A stretch of 64,000 nt of DNA from Actinomycetes bacterium (GTDB lineage: Bacteria; Actinomycetota; Actinomycetes; Actinomycetales; Microbacteriaceae), in assembly GCA_023386365.1 (NCBI GenBank), contig JAEWJX010000076.1:25437-89436 (forward strand). Direction: 5' to 3'. The position numbers and the translations under genes are program-made. The notes under the pieces are model-generated. The model was not told the origin of the DNA, did not search any database, and worked only from the letters and a program-made list of their open reading frames with translations. Shown piece by piece: positions 1 to 7,638 of this stretch. Numbering within the stretch: the first letter of the stretch is position 1; every line of letters starts with the position of its first letter.

Positions 1-51
1 GACGTGAAGGCGTTGCCGGGGCTGAGCCGCAAGGCGTTTCCCGGCCGTTGA
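1..51 (+). CDS. 3' end of upstream gene, probably rsmG
   Basis: Frame 1 is open from the window edge and ends at a TGA at 49-51, giving only 16 residues. In actinobacteria the gene just before parA is normally rsmG (16S rRNA G527 methyltransferase), so this is probably its C-terminus; the tail itself is too short to prove it. The stop codon lies inside a CGTTGATCG word that recurs at the start of the hairpin repeat at 65-105. Confidence 0.35.
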   Translation, partial: DVKALPGLSRKAFPGR

Positions 52-64
52 TCGTGCGCCCCCT

Positions 65-105
65 CCGTTGATCGAGTGCCGCCCGGAGGGCGGTGTATCG
101 AGATC
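65..105 (-). repeat. Hairpin repeat, copy 1
   Basis: On the plus strand the element reads TTGATCGAGTGCCG, a hairpin (CCGCCC at 79-84, GGGCGG at 88-93), then CGGTGTATCGAGATCCC. The same two flanks, around a different but still self-complementary core, recur at 4908-4948 after trxB. A partial extra copy of the left end (CGTTGATCG) lies at 46-54 and contains the stop codon of the upstream gene. It may act as a terminator or REP-like element; the function is inferred. Confidence 0.7.
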
Positions 106-126
106 CCGGGAGTGAGGGGGGTGGGG

Positions 127-194
127 TTTCGATACGCCGCTGCGCGGCTACTCAACCAGCGGGCGGGGTCGCTGCGCGGCTACTCAACCAGCGG
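127..194 (+). repeat. Hairpin repeat, tandem copies
   Basis: A 25-base unit beginning CGCTGCGCGGCTACTC occurs at 138-162 and again at 170-194. The first copy is complete: GTTTCGATACG, a hairpin GCCGC-TGC-GCGGC at 136-148, then TACTCAACCAGCGG. It shares the TCGATAC end and general plan with the repeats at 65-105 and 4908-4948. Sequences of this kind are, from memory, common between genes in Microbacteriaceae. Confidence 0.7.
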
Positions 195-271
195 AGGGGA
201 GTGGAGGACGAGGACGCGCTCTCACAGCACGCTCTGGTTTAGGGTGGAGAGTCGCGGCCCGACGGCCGCGA

Positions 272-287
272 TGTTTCACGTGAAACA
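272..287. promoter_or_regulatory. parS: parS centromere site
   Basis: TGTTTCACGTGAAACA is a perfect 16-bp palindrome identical to the bacterial parS consensus bound by ParB. It sits 13 bases before the chosen parA start. ParB nucleates here, uses CTP to spread, and ParA moves the complex; the location is consistent with an origin-proximal segment. Confidence 0.97.
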
Positions 288-300
288 TCGAAAGGGATAC

Positions 301-1209
301 GTGTCCACCCCCAACCCCTTCGACGCGTCCACGCCGCTGGCACGAGAGGTCGCCGAGATCACTCGCCGCCGGCTCGCCCTGGCCGCTGAGAGCTTTCCCC
401 TTCCCGAGGCGACGCGCGTCTTCACCGTCGCAAACCAGAAGGGCGGCGTCGGCAAGACGACCACGGCCGTGAACCTGGCCGCCGCACTCGCGCAGGCGGG
501 CGCCCGCGTGCTGGTCATCGACCTCGACCCGCAGGGCAACGCATCCACGGCTCTCGGGGTGGAGCACCGCTCCGAGACGCCGAGTGTCTACGACGTCATC
601 ATCAACGACGTGCCGATGTCGGAGGTCGTGCAGGCGAGCCCCGACTTCGAGACCCTCGACTGCATCCCCGCGACCATTCACCTGGCGGGTGCCGAGATCG
701 AACTGGTGTCGATGGTCGCCCGCGAACAGCGTCTGCGGTCGGCGCTGGAGGCGTACGTCGAGCAGAGCGACACCCCACCGCACTACGTGTTCATCGACTG
801 CCCGCCGTCGCTCGGCCTCCTCACGATCAACGCCTTCGTGGCGGCACGCGAGGTGCTCATCCCCATTCAGTGCGAGTACTACGCGCTGGAGGGTCTGTCG
901 CAGCTGCTGAACAACATCAAGCTCATCGAACGACACCTCAACCCCGATCTCGCGGTCTCGACGATCCTGCTCACGATGTACGACTCGCGCACCAACCTCG
1001 CGCACCAGGTGGTCGACGAGGTGCGGGAGCACTTCCCGAACGAGGTGCTCGACACCCTCATCCCGCGTTCGGTGCGCATCTCTGAGGCTCCGAGCTACGG
1101 CCAGAGCGTGATCAGTTACGACCTGAACTCGCCGGGGTCGCTGTCGTATCGCGAAGCGGCCGCAGAGATCGCACGACGTGGAGTAAAGACGAAGCAGGAG
1201 GAGAGCTGA
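301..1209 (+). CDS. parA: Chromosome partitioning ATPase ParA
   Basis: ParA/Soj binds DNA as an ATP dimer and segregates the origin region with ParB bound to parS. With the GTG at 301 the protein has 302 residues; a deviant Walker A motif KGGVGKTT lies at residues 47-54, followed by the LVIDLDPQGN and FIDCPPSLG motifs of the MinD/ParA family. AAAGGG at 291-296 gives a ribosome binding site for this start. An in-frame ATG at 271 lies inside parS and is less likely. The stop overlaps the parB start, so the two genes are translationally coupled. Confidence 0.96.
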   Translation: MSTPNPFDASTPLAREVAEITRRRLALAAESFPLPEATRVFTVANQKGGVGKTTTAVNLAAALAQAGARVLVIDLDPQGNASTALGVEHRSETPSVYDVIINDVPMSEVVQASPDFETLDCIPATIHLAGAEIELVSMVAREQRLRSALEAYVEQSDTPPHYVFIDCPPSLGLLTINAFVAAREVLIPIQCEYYALEGLSQLLNNIKLIERHLNPDLAVSTILLTMYDSRTNLAHQVVDEVREHFPNEVLDTLIPRSVRISEAPSYGQSVISYDLNSPGSLSYREAAAEIARRGVKTKQEES

Positions 1210-2165
1210 TGGCAGCGCCGAAGCGCACCGGACTCGGTCGGGGGATCGGGGCCCTCATCCCCACGTCGGAGGATCACGCGGAGCGTCCCGTCGACGTCTT
1301 CTTCCCCTCCAGCGACGACCACGCCGACACCGACCTCGTCGCCGTGCCGGGTGCGCGTCTCGCCAGCCTGTCGCCCGACGACATCATCCCCAACCCGCAA
1401 CAGCCGCGGCATGAGTTCCGCCAGGAGGAGCTCGAGGAGCTCATCATCTCGGTCCGCGAGTTCGGTGTCCTTCAGCCGATCGTCGTGCGCCCGCGCGCTG
1501 GCGCTGTGGCGGGTGAGCCCCAGTTCGAACTCATCATGGGCGAGCGTCGACTGCGCGCGTCGAAGGCGGCCGGACTCGCCGCCATCCCCGCGGTCGTGCG
1601 CAACACCGACGACGACGCGATGCTCCGCGACGCGCTGCTCGAGAACCTGCATCGTGCGGAACTGAACCCGCTGGAAGAGGCGTCCGCCTACAAGCAGCTG
1701 CTCGAAGACTTCGGCATCACCCAGGAGCAGCTGGCCGAACGGATCGGACGGTCGCGCCCGCAGATCACCAACACCCTGCGGCTTCTGAAGCTCCCCGAGC
1801 CGATCCAGCGCAAGGTCGCGGCCGGCGTGCTGAGCGCCGGACACGCCCGCGCCATCCTGTCGCTGCCGGACGAGCCGGGGATGACGAAGCTGGCCGACAA
1901 GATCGTCAACGAGGAGCTGTCGGTGCGCGCCGCGGAGGCGGCGGCGGGACTGGCCTCCGGGAAGGCCAGCAAGCCGGCGAAGCCGGCGGCCGGCAAACGT
2001 CAGGATCACCTCGCCGAGGTTGCGGAGCGTCTGGGCGACCGACTCGACACCCGCGTGAAGATCACCCTCGGTGCCAGCAAGGGCACCATCGTGATCGATT
2101 TCGCGACGGTCGGCGACCTGAACCGCATCCTCGCCGAACTCGGTCAGGACTCCTTCGGGTCATAA
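1209..2165 (+). CDS. parB: Chromosome partitioning protein ParB
   Basis: A 318-residue ParB/Spo0J protein. The N-terminal CTPase domain carries GERRLRASK (residues 111-119) and ENLHRAELNP (145-154); a helix-turn-helix at about 171-191 reads parS; the C-terminal part is the dimerisation domain, reached through an Ala/Lys-rich linker near residues 245-265. The ATG shares one base with the parA stop. It converges with ddl, 20 bases away. Confidence 0.96.
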   Translation: MAAPKRTGLGRGIGALIPTSEDHAERPVDVFFPSSDDHADTDLVAVPGARLASLSPDDIIPNPQQPRHEFRQEELEELIISVREFGVLQPIVVRPRAGAVAGEPQFELIMGERRLRASKAAGLAAIPAVVRNTDDDAMLRDALLENLHRAELNPLEEASAYKQLLEDFGITQEQLAERIGRSRPQITNTLRLLKLPEPIQRKVAAGVLSAGHARAILSLPDEPGMTKLADKIVNEELSVRAAEAAAGLASGKASKPAKPAAGKRQDHLAEVAERLGDRLDTRVKITLGASKGTIVIDFATVGDLNRILAELGQDSFGS

Positions 2166-2185
2166 AACCCCAGGTCAGAGGCTAC

Positions 2186-3139
2186 TTATACCTCTCGACG
2201 CGCATCTTCGGCGAGGGCGGCGTACACCCATCCGAGGTCGTGTCCGGCGGCTTCGAGAGCCTGGGGGAGAAGCGACGTCTCGGTGAGACCCGGGAGCACG
2301 TTGGCTTCCAGGAACCACGGGGTCCCAGATCTGTCGACGATCAGGTCGACACGGGAAATGTGCCGCATGCCGAGCGCGCGGTGTGCGGCCAGTGCGCTCT
2401 CCGCGGCGCGGGCGGCGACCTCGTCCGACAGCCGCGCGGGCACATAGAACCGGGTCTCGCCGGCGTTGTAACGCGCCTCGAAGCTGTAGACACCGGAGAG
2501 CGGCTCGATCTCCACGGCGGGAAGCGCGACAGGGCCGTCGCCCGTGTCGATGACCCCGACGGCGATCTCGGTGCCCCGGATGCACTGCTCCACGAGCGCG
2601 ACATCACCGTAGGTGTAGGCGTCGACCATCGCGCGGGGGAGATCCTTGCGGTCCTCGACGATGGTGACGCCCTGGGCGGAGCCACCGCGGGCCGGCTTCA
2701 CGACCAGCGGGACGGGTAGCTCGTCGGCGATCGCCTCGAAAACGGCATCCGCACCGAGCTCGCGGAAGGCGTCGCGGGGGAGGGTGATCGAGCGCGGGGT
2801 GGCCACACCTGCCCGCTCCACCACGACCTTTGCGGCGGGCTTGTCCCAGGCGAGGCGGGCCGCACCGGAGCGCGACCCGACGAACGGGATGCCGAGGAAC
2901 TCGAGCAGGCCCCGCAGCGCGCCGTCTTCACCGCTCGCCCCGTGCAGCGCGGGCCACACGACATCCGGACGGTGATCGCGCAGGTACGACAGGAGCGTCG
3001 CATCCGGGTCGCGCAGCTCCACCTCGACGCCGTGACCGGTGAGGGCGTCCGCGACGCGGCGTCCGGAGCGCAGCGAGACGTCGCGCTCGTGCGAGATGCC
3101 GCCGGCGAGCACGACGATGTGGATCGAAGAGTCGGTCAC
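2186..3139 (-). CDS. ddl: D-alanine--D-alanine ligase
   Basis: ATP-grasp ligase that makes the D-Ala-D-Ala dipeptide for peptidoglycan precursors in the cytoplasm. The 317-residue protein starts at a GTG (3139) preceded by GGAGG and begins with the VVLAGGISHERDVSLRSG motif typical of Ddl; HGASGEDG and the ATP-grasp segment ARGGSAQGV follow, and EANVLPGLT near the end is the metal/substrate loop. Length is close to the family norm. It follows the aminotransferase by 14 bases on the same strand, so the two are probably co-transcribed with upstream trxA. Confidence 0.93.
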   Translation of the reverse strand: MTDSSIHIVVLAGGISHERDVSLRSGRRVADALTGHGVEVELRDPDATLLSYLRDHRPDVVWPALHGASGEDGALRGLLEFLGIPFVGSRSGAARLAWDKPAAKVVVERAGVATPRSITLPRDAFRELGADAVFEAIADELPVPLVVKPARGGSAQGVTIVEDRKDLPRAMVDAYTYGDVALVEQCIRGTEIAVGVIDTGDGPVALPAVEIEPLSGVYSFEARYNAGETRFYVPARLSDEVAARAAESALAAHRALGMRHISRVDLIVDRSGTPWFLEANVLPGLTETSLLPQALEAAGHDLGWVYAALAEDARREV

Positions 3140-3153
3140 TGTGAACCTCCGGT

Positions 3154-4455
3154 TCAGCCGGCGTACGGCGGCAGCACGTCGCGTTCGACCTGCTGCACGG
3201 GAAGCGGCGCCGTCTGCGAGAACTCGCCCAGCAGGGCGAGCTCGCCGTTGATGACGGTCGAGAGACGACGGATGCCTTCGCGGATGAAGTCGGGCTGCGG
3301 ATAGCAGAACGACAGGCGCATGTTGCGTCGGCCGTTTCCGTCGGCGTAGAACGCGGTGCCGGGGGTGTAGGCGACGAGCTCCTTCACGGCACGGGGCAGC
3401 ATCGCCTTGGAGTCGAGGTGCTCGGGCATGGTCAACCACACGTAGAAACCGCCGGTGGGGACGGTCCAGCTCATTCCGGGCAGGTGGTCGGTGAGTGCCG
3501 ACAGCATCGCGTCGCGTCGCTCGCGGTACACGCCGCGGAACGTGGCGATCTGACCCTTCCAGTCGGCGGAGTCCATGTACTCAGAGATCACGATCTGCGA
3601 GAACGACGACGGCGACAGCACGGCGGCCTCGTTGGCGAGCACCAGCTTCTCGCGGATGGCGTGGGGCGCCATCGCCCATCCGACGCGCAGGCCGGGGGCG
3701 AGGGTCTTCGAGAAGGTGCCGAGGTACACGACCCCTTCGTCGTCGAGTGATCGCATCGCGGGCGGTGGCGCCTGCTCGAAATGGAGCAACCCGTACGGGT
3801 TGTCTTCGAGCACCAGAACGCCGCTGGACCGCGCGATCTCCAGGACCTCGACCCGACGCTCCCAGCTCAATGTCACCCCGGTCGGGTTCTGGAAGCTGGG
3901 GATCGTGTACAGGAACTTGATCCGCTTGCCCTGGGCCTGCACTCGCGCGATCGTCTCGCGCAGCGCCTGCGGGTTCATGCCGTCGGCGTCCATCGGAACG
4001 TGCACGATCTCCGCCTGGAACGACCGGAACACCGTGATCGCCGTCACATAGCTCGGTCCTTCGGCGATCACGACGTCACCGGGGTCCAGGAATAGCTTCG
4101 CCAGCAGTTCGAGCGCGTGCTGCGAACCCGTGGTGACCACCACGTCGTCGACGGAGCCGTGGATGCCTTCGAGCGCCATCACCTCCAGGATCTGCTCCCG
4201 CAGGTGCGGCACCCCCTGCCCGGAGCCGTACTGCAGCGCGACGGCCCCCTGTTCGGTGACGGTGCGTTCGACCGCCGTCTCGATGAGACGGGTGGGCAGA
4301 GCGGAGACGTAGGGCATGCCGCCGGCGAGCGAGACCACCTCGGGTCGGCTCGCGACGGCGAAAAGAGCTCGGACCTCGGATGCGGCCAGGCCGCTGGTGC
4401 GCTCCGCGTAGTGCGAATACCACGGGTCGAGGTTGGTGCCCTGAGTGCCAGTCAT
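3154..4455 (-). CDS. PLP-dependent aminotransferase (MocR/2-aminoadipate type)
   Basis: A 433-residue class I/II aminotransferase. The PLP-binding lysine is in GTFSKTLAPGLRVGW, and DNPYGLL carries the aspartate that pairs with the pyridine nitrogen; SFQNPTG is another family signature. The sequence resembles 2-aminoadipate/aromatic transaminases such as LysN, but the substrate cannot be read from sequence. The ATG at 4455 was chosen because the protein then begins just before the first conserved helix. It sits between trxA and ddl on the minus strand. Confidence 0.85.
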   Translation of the reverse strand: MTGTQGTNLDPWYSHYAERTSGLAASEVRALFAVASRPEVVSLAGGMPYVSALPTRLIETAVERTVTEQGAVALQYGSGQGVPHLREQILEVMALEGIHGSVDDVVVTTGSQHALELLAKLFLDPGDVVIAEGPSYVTAITVFRSFQAEIVHVPMDADGMNPQALRETIARVQAQGKRIKFLYTIPSFQNPTGVTLSWERRVEVLEIARSSGVLVLEDNPYGLLHFEQAPPPAMRSLDDEGVVYLGTFSKTLAPGLRVGWAMAPHAIREKLVLANEAAVLSPSSFSQIVISEYMDSADWKGQIATFRGVYRERRDAMLSALTDHLPGMSWTVPTGGFYVWLTMPEHLDSKAMLPRAVKELVAYTPGTAFYADGNGRRNMRLSFCYPQPDFIREGIRRLSTVINGELALLGEFSQTAPLPVQQVERDVLPPYAG

Positions 4456-4506
4456 GCGGTGTCCGTTCGAATCAGTGCCTCCCAGGGTAACCGGCGAAAC
4501 CACGAC

Positions 4507-4535
4507 GGCCCCCACTCCACAGGGGAGCGGGGGCC
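4507..4535 (-). terminator. Hairpin terminator after trxA
   Basis: GGCCCCCACTCC (4507-4518) pairs with GGAGCGGGGGCC (4524-4535), twelve positions with one mismatch and a short loop. It lies between the trxA stop and the start of the downstream aminotransferase, so it would end or attenuate trxA transcripts. There is no strong U tract. Confidence 0.6.
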
Positions 4536-4552
4536 GCCGGGTGGCGATTGGA

Positions 4553-4876
4553 TCAGGCGAGGAACTCCGCCAGGTCGGCCTCGAGGGCCGGCTTCGGCTT
4601 CGCACCGATGACGCGCTTGACGACCTCGCCGCCCTTGAACACGTACATCGCCGGGATCGAGGTGATCCCGTACTTCATCGCGATCTCGGGGTTGTCGTCG
4701 ACGTTCAGCTTCACGATGGAGAGCTTGTCGGCGTTCTCCTCGGCGATCTTGTCGAGGATCGGGGAGACGGCGCGACACGGGCCGCACCACTCGGCCCAGA
4801 AGTCGACCATGATCGGCTTGTCGGCCTCGAGGACCTCGGCCTGGAACGTGGCGTCGGTGACATCCTTCGTGGACAT
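4553..4876 (-). CDS. trxA: Thioredoxin
   Basis: A 107-residue cytoplasmic thioredoxin, the disulfide reductant recharged by TrxB. The active site WCGPC has cysteines at residues 31 and 34, with the cis-proline loop TSIPAMYVF further on; length is exactly that of classic thioredoxins. AAAGGAAGC just before the ATG at 4876 fixes the start. It lies 64 bases downstream of trxB in the same direction, with a hairpin repeat in the gap. Confidence 0.97.
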   Translation of the reverse strand: MSTKDVTDATFQAEVLEADKPIMVDFWAEWCGPCRAVSPILDKIAEENADKLSIVKLNVDDNPEIAMKYGITSIPAMYVFKGGEVVKRVIGAKPKPALEADLAEFLA

Positions 4877-4907
4877 GTGCTTCCTTTCGTGAAGCGGATG
4901 GTGTGGG

Positions 4908-4948
4908 GATCTCGATACACCGACCAAGGTCGGCACTCGATCAGCGGG
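4908..4948 (+). repeat. Hairpin repeat, copy in trxB-trxA gap
   Basis: Plus-strand GATCTCGATACAC, hairpin CCGACC-AA-GGTCGG (4920-4933), then CACTCGATCAGCGGG. Read on the minus strand it is CGCTGATCGAGTGCCG, core, CGGTGTATCGAGATCCC, matching copy 1 at 65-105 in both flanks while the core has changed with pairing kept. The TGA of its first arm is the stop codon of trxB (4941-4943). Confidence 0.75.
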
Positions 4949-5897
4949 TCAGGGCCTCCGCGGTCTTCGCGGCGTCCTCGAGCGCGGCCAGGTAGTGCTC
5001 GGCGTCGAGCGCCGCGACCACGCCGGAGCCCGCCGCGGTGGCGGCCTGCTTGTAGGTGGGGTCGACGACGTCACCGGCCGCGAACACGCCCTTGACGCTG
5101 GTGCGCGAGCTGCGTCCCTCGACGGCGATGGTGCCTTCCGGGGCGAGCTCCAACTGCCCGTGCACGAGGTGCGTGCGGGGGTCGGCGCCGATCGCCACGA
5201 AGAGGCCCTCGATGTCGAGGGTCGTCTCGGTGCCGTCGACCGTGTTCACGATGCCGATGCCGGTGACCTTCTCGTCGCCGTAGATGTGCTTCACCTCGTT
5301 GTTCCAGATGACCTGGATCTTCGGGTCGGCGAAGGCGCGGTCCTGCATGGCCGCGGATGCGCGGAAGCTGTCGCGGCGGTGGATCAGGTACACGGTGTCG
5401 GCGAAGCGGGTGAGGAACGTGGCCTCTTCGAGCGCCGAGTCGCCGCCGCCGATGACGGCCACCTTCTTCTGGCGGAAGAACGCGCCGTCGCAGGTGGCGC
5501 ACCAGGAGACGCCGTACCCGGAGAGCCGCTCCTCGTCGGGCAGGCCGAGCTTGCGGTACGCGGAACCGGTGGCGTAGATCACGGTGTGGGCCTCGTGCAC
5601 GTCGCCGTTTCCGAGGGTGACGCGCTTCACGTCGCCGGTGAGTTCGAGCGAGACGACGTCGTCGTAGACGATCTCGGCGCCGAAGCGCTCCGCCTGCTGC
5701 TGCATGCGGGTCATGAGGTCGGGGCCCATGATGCCCTCGGGGAAGCCGGGGAAGTTCTCGACCTCGGTGGTCTTCATGAGTTCGCCGCCGAACTCGACCG
5801 AGCTCGCGATGACGAGGGGGGCGAGGTTGGCGCGCGCTGCGTAGATCGCGGCCGTGTATCCGGCGGGGCCGGATCCGATGATGATGACGTGACGCAT
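4941..5897 (-). CDS. trxB: Thioredoxin-disulfide reductase
   Basis: NADPH- and FAD-dependent enzyme that reduces TrxA. The 318-residue protein has the FAD motif GSGPAGYTAAIYAARA near residue 8, the redox pair CATC (C133, C136) and the NADPH motif GGGDSALEEA. The ATG at 5897 is preferred over one six codons upstream because GAGGAG lies about 10 bases before it. The last codons and stop fall within a hairpin repeat shared with position 65-105. Confidence 0.96.
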   Translation of the reverse strand: MRHVIIIGSGPAGYTAAIYAARANLAPLVIASSVEFGGELMKTTEVENFPGFPEGIMGPDLMTRMQQQAERFGAEIVYDDVVSLELTGDVKRVTLGNGDVHEAHTVIYATGSAYRKLGLPDEERLSGYGVSWCATCDGAFFRQKKVAVIGGGDSALEEATFLTRFADTVYLIHRRDSFRASAAMQDRAFADPKIQVIWNNEVKHIYGDEKVTGIGIVNTVDGTETTLDIEGLFVAIGADPRTHLVHGQLELAPEGTIAVEGRSSRTSVKGVFAAGDVVDPTYKQAATAAGSGVVAALDAEHYLAALEDAAKTAEALTR

Positions 5898-5982
5898 CCC
5901 GGTGATTCTCCTCATCTAGGGGGTCGCGAGGTACAACACATCCTAGGCGGCGGGCATTCCTGGCCCCCGCGCGTCGGATCGG

Positions 5983-7638
5983 TCAGCGGCGGCCGCGGAC
6001 GCGTTGCAGCAGGGGGGCGATCCCGGCGCGCAGCTCGGGGACGCGCACCGCCAGCAGCAAGGCGCCGTAGACGGCGAGCACGACCATTCCGACCACCGCG
6101 ATCGAGACGAAAGCCCCGCCGCCGCTCGACACCGCGAACCCGCGCGTGAAGCCGCCGAGCAGAGCGAGGACTCCGACACCGACCGCGAGGGCGAGCACGG
6201 CGGCGGCGACGAAGATCGCCACCCGTACGAGCACCCGGCGGCCGTCGATCCCGTTGATGCGACGACGCAGCACGAGCGCGAGAACCGTCGCCTGCACGGT
6301 GCTGGCGACGGTGGTCGCGAAGGCGACACCGATGCCGATCCGGTCGCCGGGCACCCACAGAGCGACCGCGACCAGCACGAGCGTGACCGTGACGCCTTGC
6401 ACGAGCTGGATGAAGAACGGCGTGCGGGTGTCGCCGAGGGCGAAGAATGCGCGCTGCAGCACGAACATCGTCGAGAACGGGATGAGTCCGATCAGGTAGG
6501 CGATCAGCACGGAACTGATGCCGACCGTCTGGGAGGGGTCGTTCTTGCCGAAGAACGCACCGAAGGGGATCGCGGCGGCAGCGATCGCGGCGCCGGCACC
6601 CGTCACGAGCAGCAGGATCGTGCGCAGCGAGCTCGACAGATCGAAGCGAAGCGCGTCGAGGTCGCCCTTGTGGGCGTGACCCGCCATCCGTGTGAAGTAC
6701 GGCGTCGCGACCGAGATGGCGAGGATCGAGTGCGGCAGCATGAAGAGCAGCCAGCCGATGTTGAGCACCGCGATCGAGGGGTCGTGGGGTCCGGCGAGGC
6801 TCGCGACCTTCGTCTGCACGAGAATCGTCAGCTGCGTGATGACGATCATGCCGAAGGTCCAGCTGGCTGCCTTGCCCGCCGACGAGAGGCCCACACCGCG
6901 CCAACGGAAGTCGGGGCGGTACTTGAGCCCGGTGTGACGCCAGAACAGCAGCAGGAACAGCATCTGCACGGCGATGCCCAGGGTTGCGCCACCGCCGAGC
7001 ACGGCGATCTGCTCGGGGGTCCAACTGGCGGGATCGCGGTGGGCAGGGTCCGTGCCGAACACGGCGCCGAAGATCAGCAGTGTCGAGATGAGCACCACGT
7101 TGTTGGCGACTGGCGCCCAGGTGAACGGCCCGAACACGTGCCGGGCGTTCAGCACCTCGCCGAGGATCGCGTACATCGCGTAGAAGAACACCTGCGGCAG
7201 ACACCAGAAGGCGAGCGCGACGGCGAGCGCGATGCCTGCCTCGCTGAACGCGTTGTCCGACCCCTGGATCGTGTACAGCGGGATGAGCAGGGGAGCGGCG
7301 AGGGTGACCACCAGTGTGATGCCGAACACGACACTGACGGCGAGGGTCAGCAGCCGGTTGACGAACGCCTGACCGCCGTCGTCGTGGCCGGCGGCGCGGA
7401 CGATCTGCGGCACCAGCACCGCGCTGGTGAGGCCGCCGGCGACGAGGGCGAAGATGTTCGACGGCAGGGTGTTCGCGAGGGCGAACGCGTTCGCGCCCGG
7501 GTTCTGCGATCCGATGGTCCAGACGAGCACGGTCGCGTTCACGAAGCCGAGCAGACGCGACACGAGGGTGCCGGAGGCGATGGTGGTGCTCGCCTTCCGG
7601 ATGGCGCCGTCGTCGGCGGGCGCGGGAGCCTCAGTCAC
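5983..7638 (-). CDS. murJ: Lipid II flippase MurJ (MviN)
   Basis: A 551-residue integral membrane protein of the MOP superfamily with about 14 hydrophobic segments. It moves lipid II across the membrane for peptidoglycan synthesis. The N-terminus carries RLLGFVNATVLVWTIG and NTLPSNIFALVAGG, matching the family RxxGxxR / ANxxPN signatures. The GTG start at 7638 overlaps the end of the upstream DUF6049 gene by 8 bases, so the pair is coupled; trxB follows after 85 bases. Confidence 0.92.
   Translation of the reverse strand: MTEAPAPADDGAIRKASTTIASGTLVSRLLGFVNATVLVWTIGSQNPGANAFALANTLPSNIFALVAGGLTSAVLVPQIVRAAGHDDGGQAFVNRLLTLAVSVVFGITLVVTLAAPLLIPLYTIQGSDNAFSEAGIALAVALAFWCLPQVFFYAMYAILGEVLNARHVFGPFTWAPVANNVVLISTLLIFGAVFGTDPAHRDPASWTPEQIAVLGGGATLGIAVQMLFLLLFWRHTGLKYRPDFRWRGVGLSSAGKAASWTFGMIVITQLTILVQTKVASLAGPHDPSIAVLNIGWLLFMLPHSILAISVATPYFTRMAGHAHKGDLDALRFDLSSSLRTILLLVTGAGAAIAAAAIPFGAFFGKNDPSQTVGISSVLIAYLIGLIPFSTMFVLQRAFFALGDTRTPFFIQLVQGVTVTLVLVAVALWVPGDRIGIGVAFATTVASTVQATVLALVLRRRINGIDGRRVLVRVAIFVAAAVLALAVGVGVLALLGGFTRGFAVSSGGGAFVSIAVVGMVVLAVYGALLLAVRVPELRAGIAPLLQRVRGRR

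Noticed and set aside
271..300. ATG inside parS as the ParA start
   Set aside because: It would put the coding start within the centromere site; the GTG at 301 has a better ribosome binding site. It cannot be fully excluded because the frame is open.
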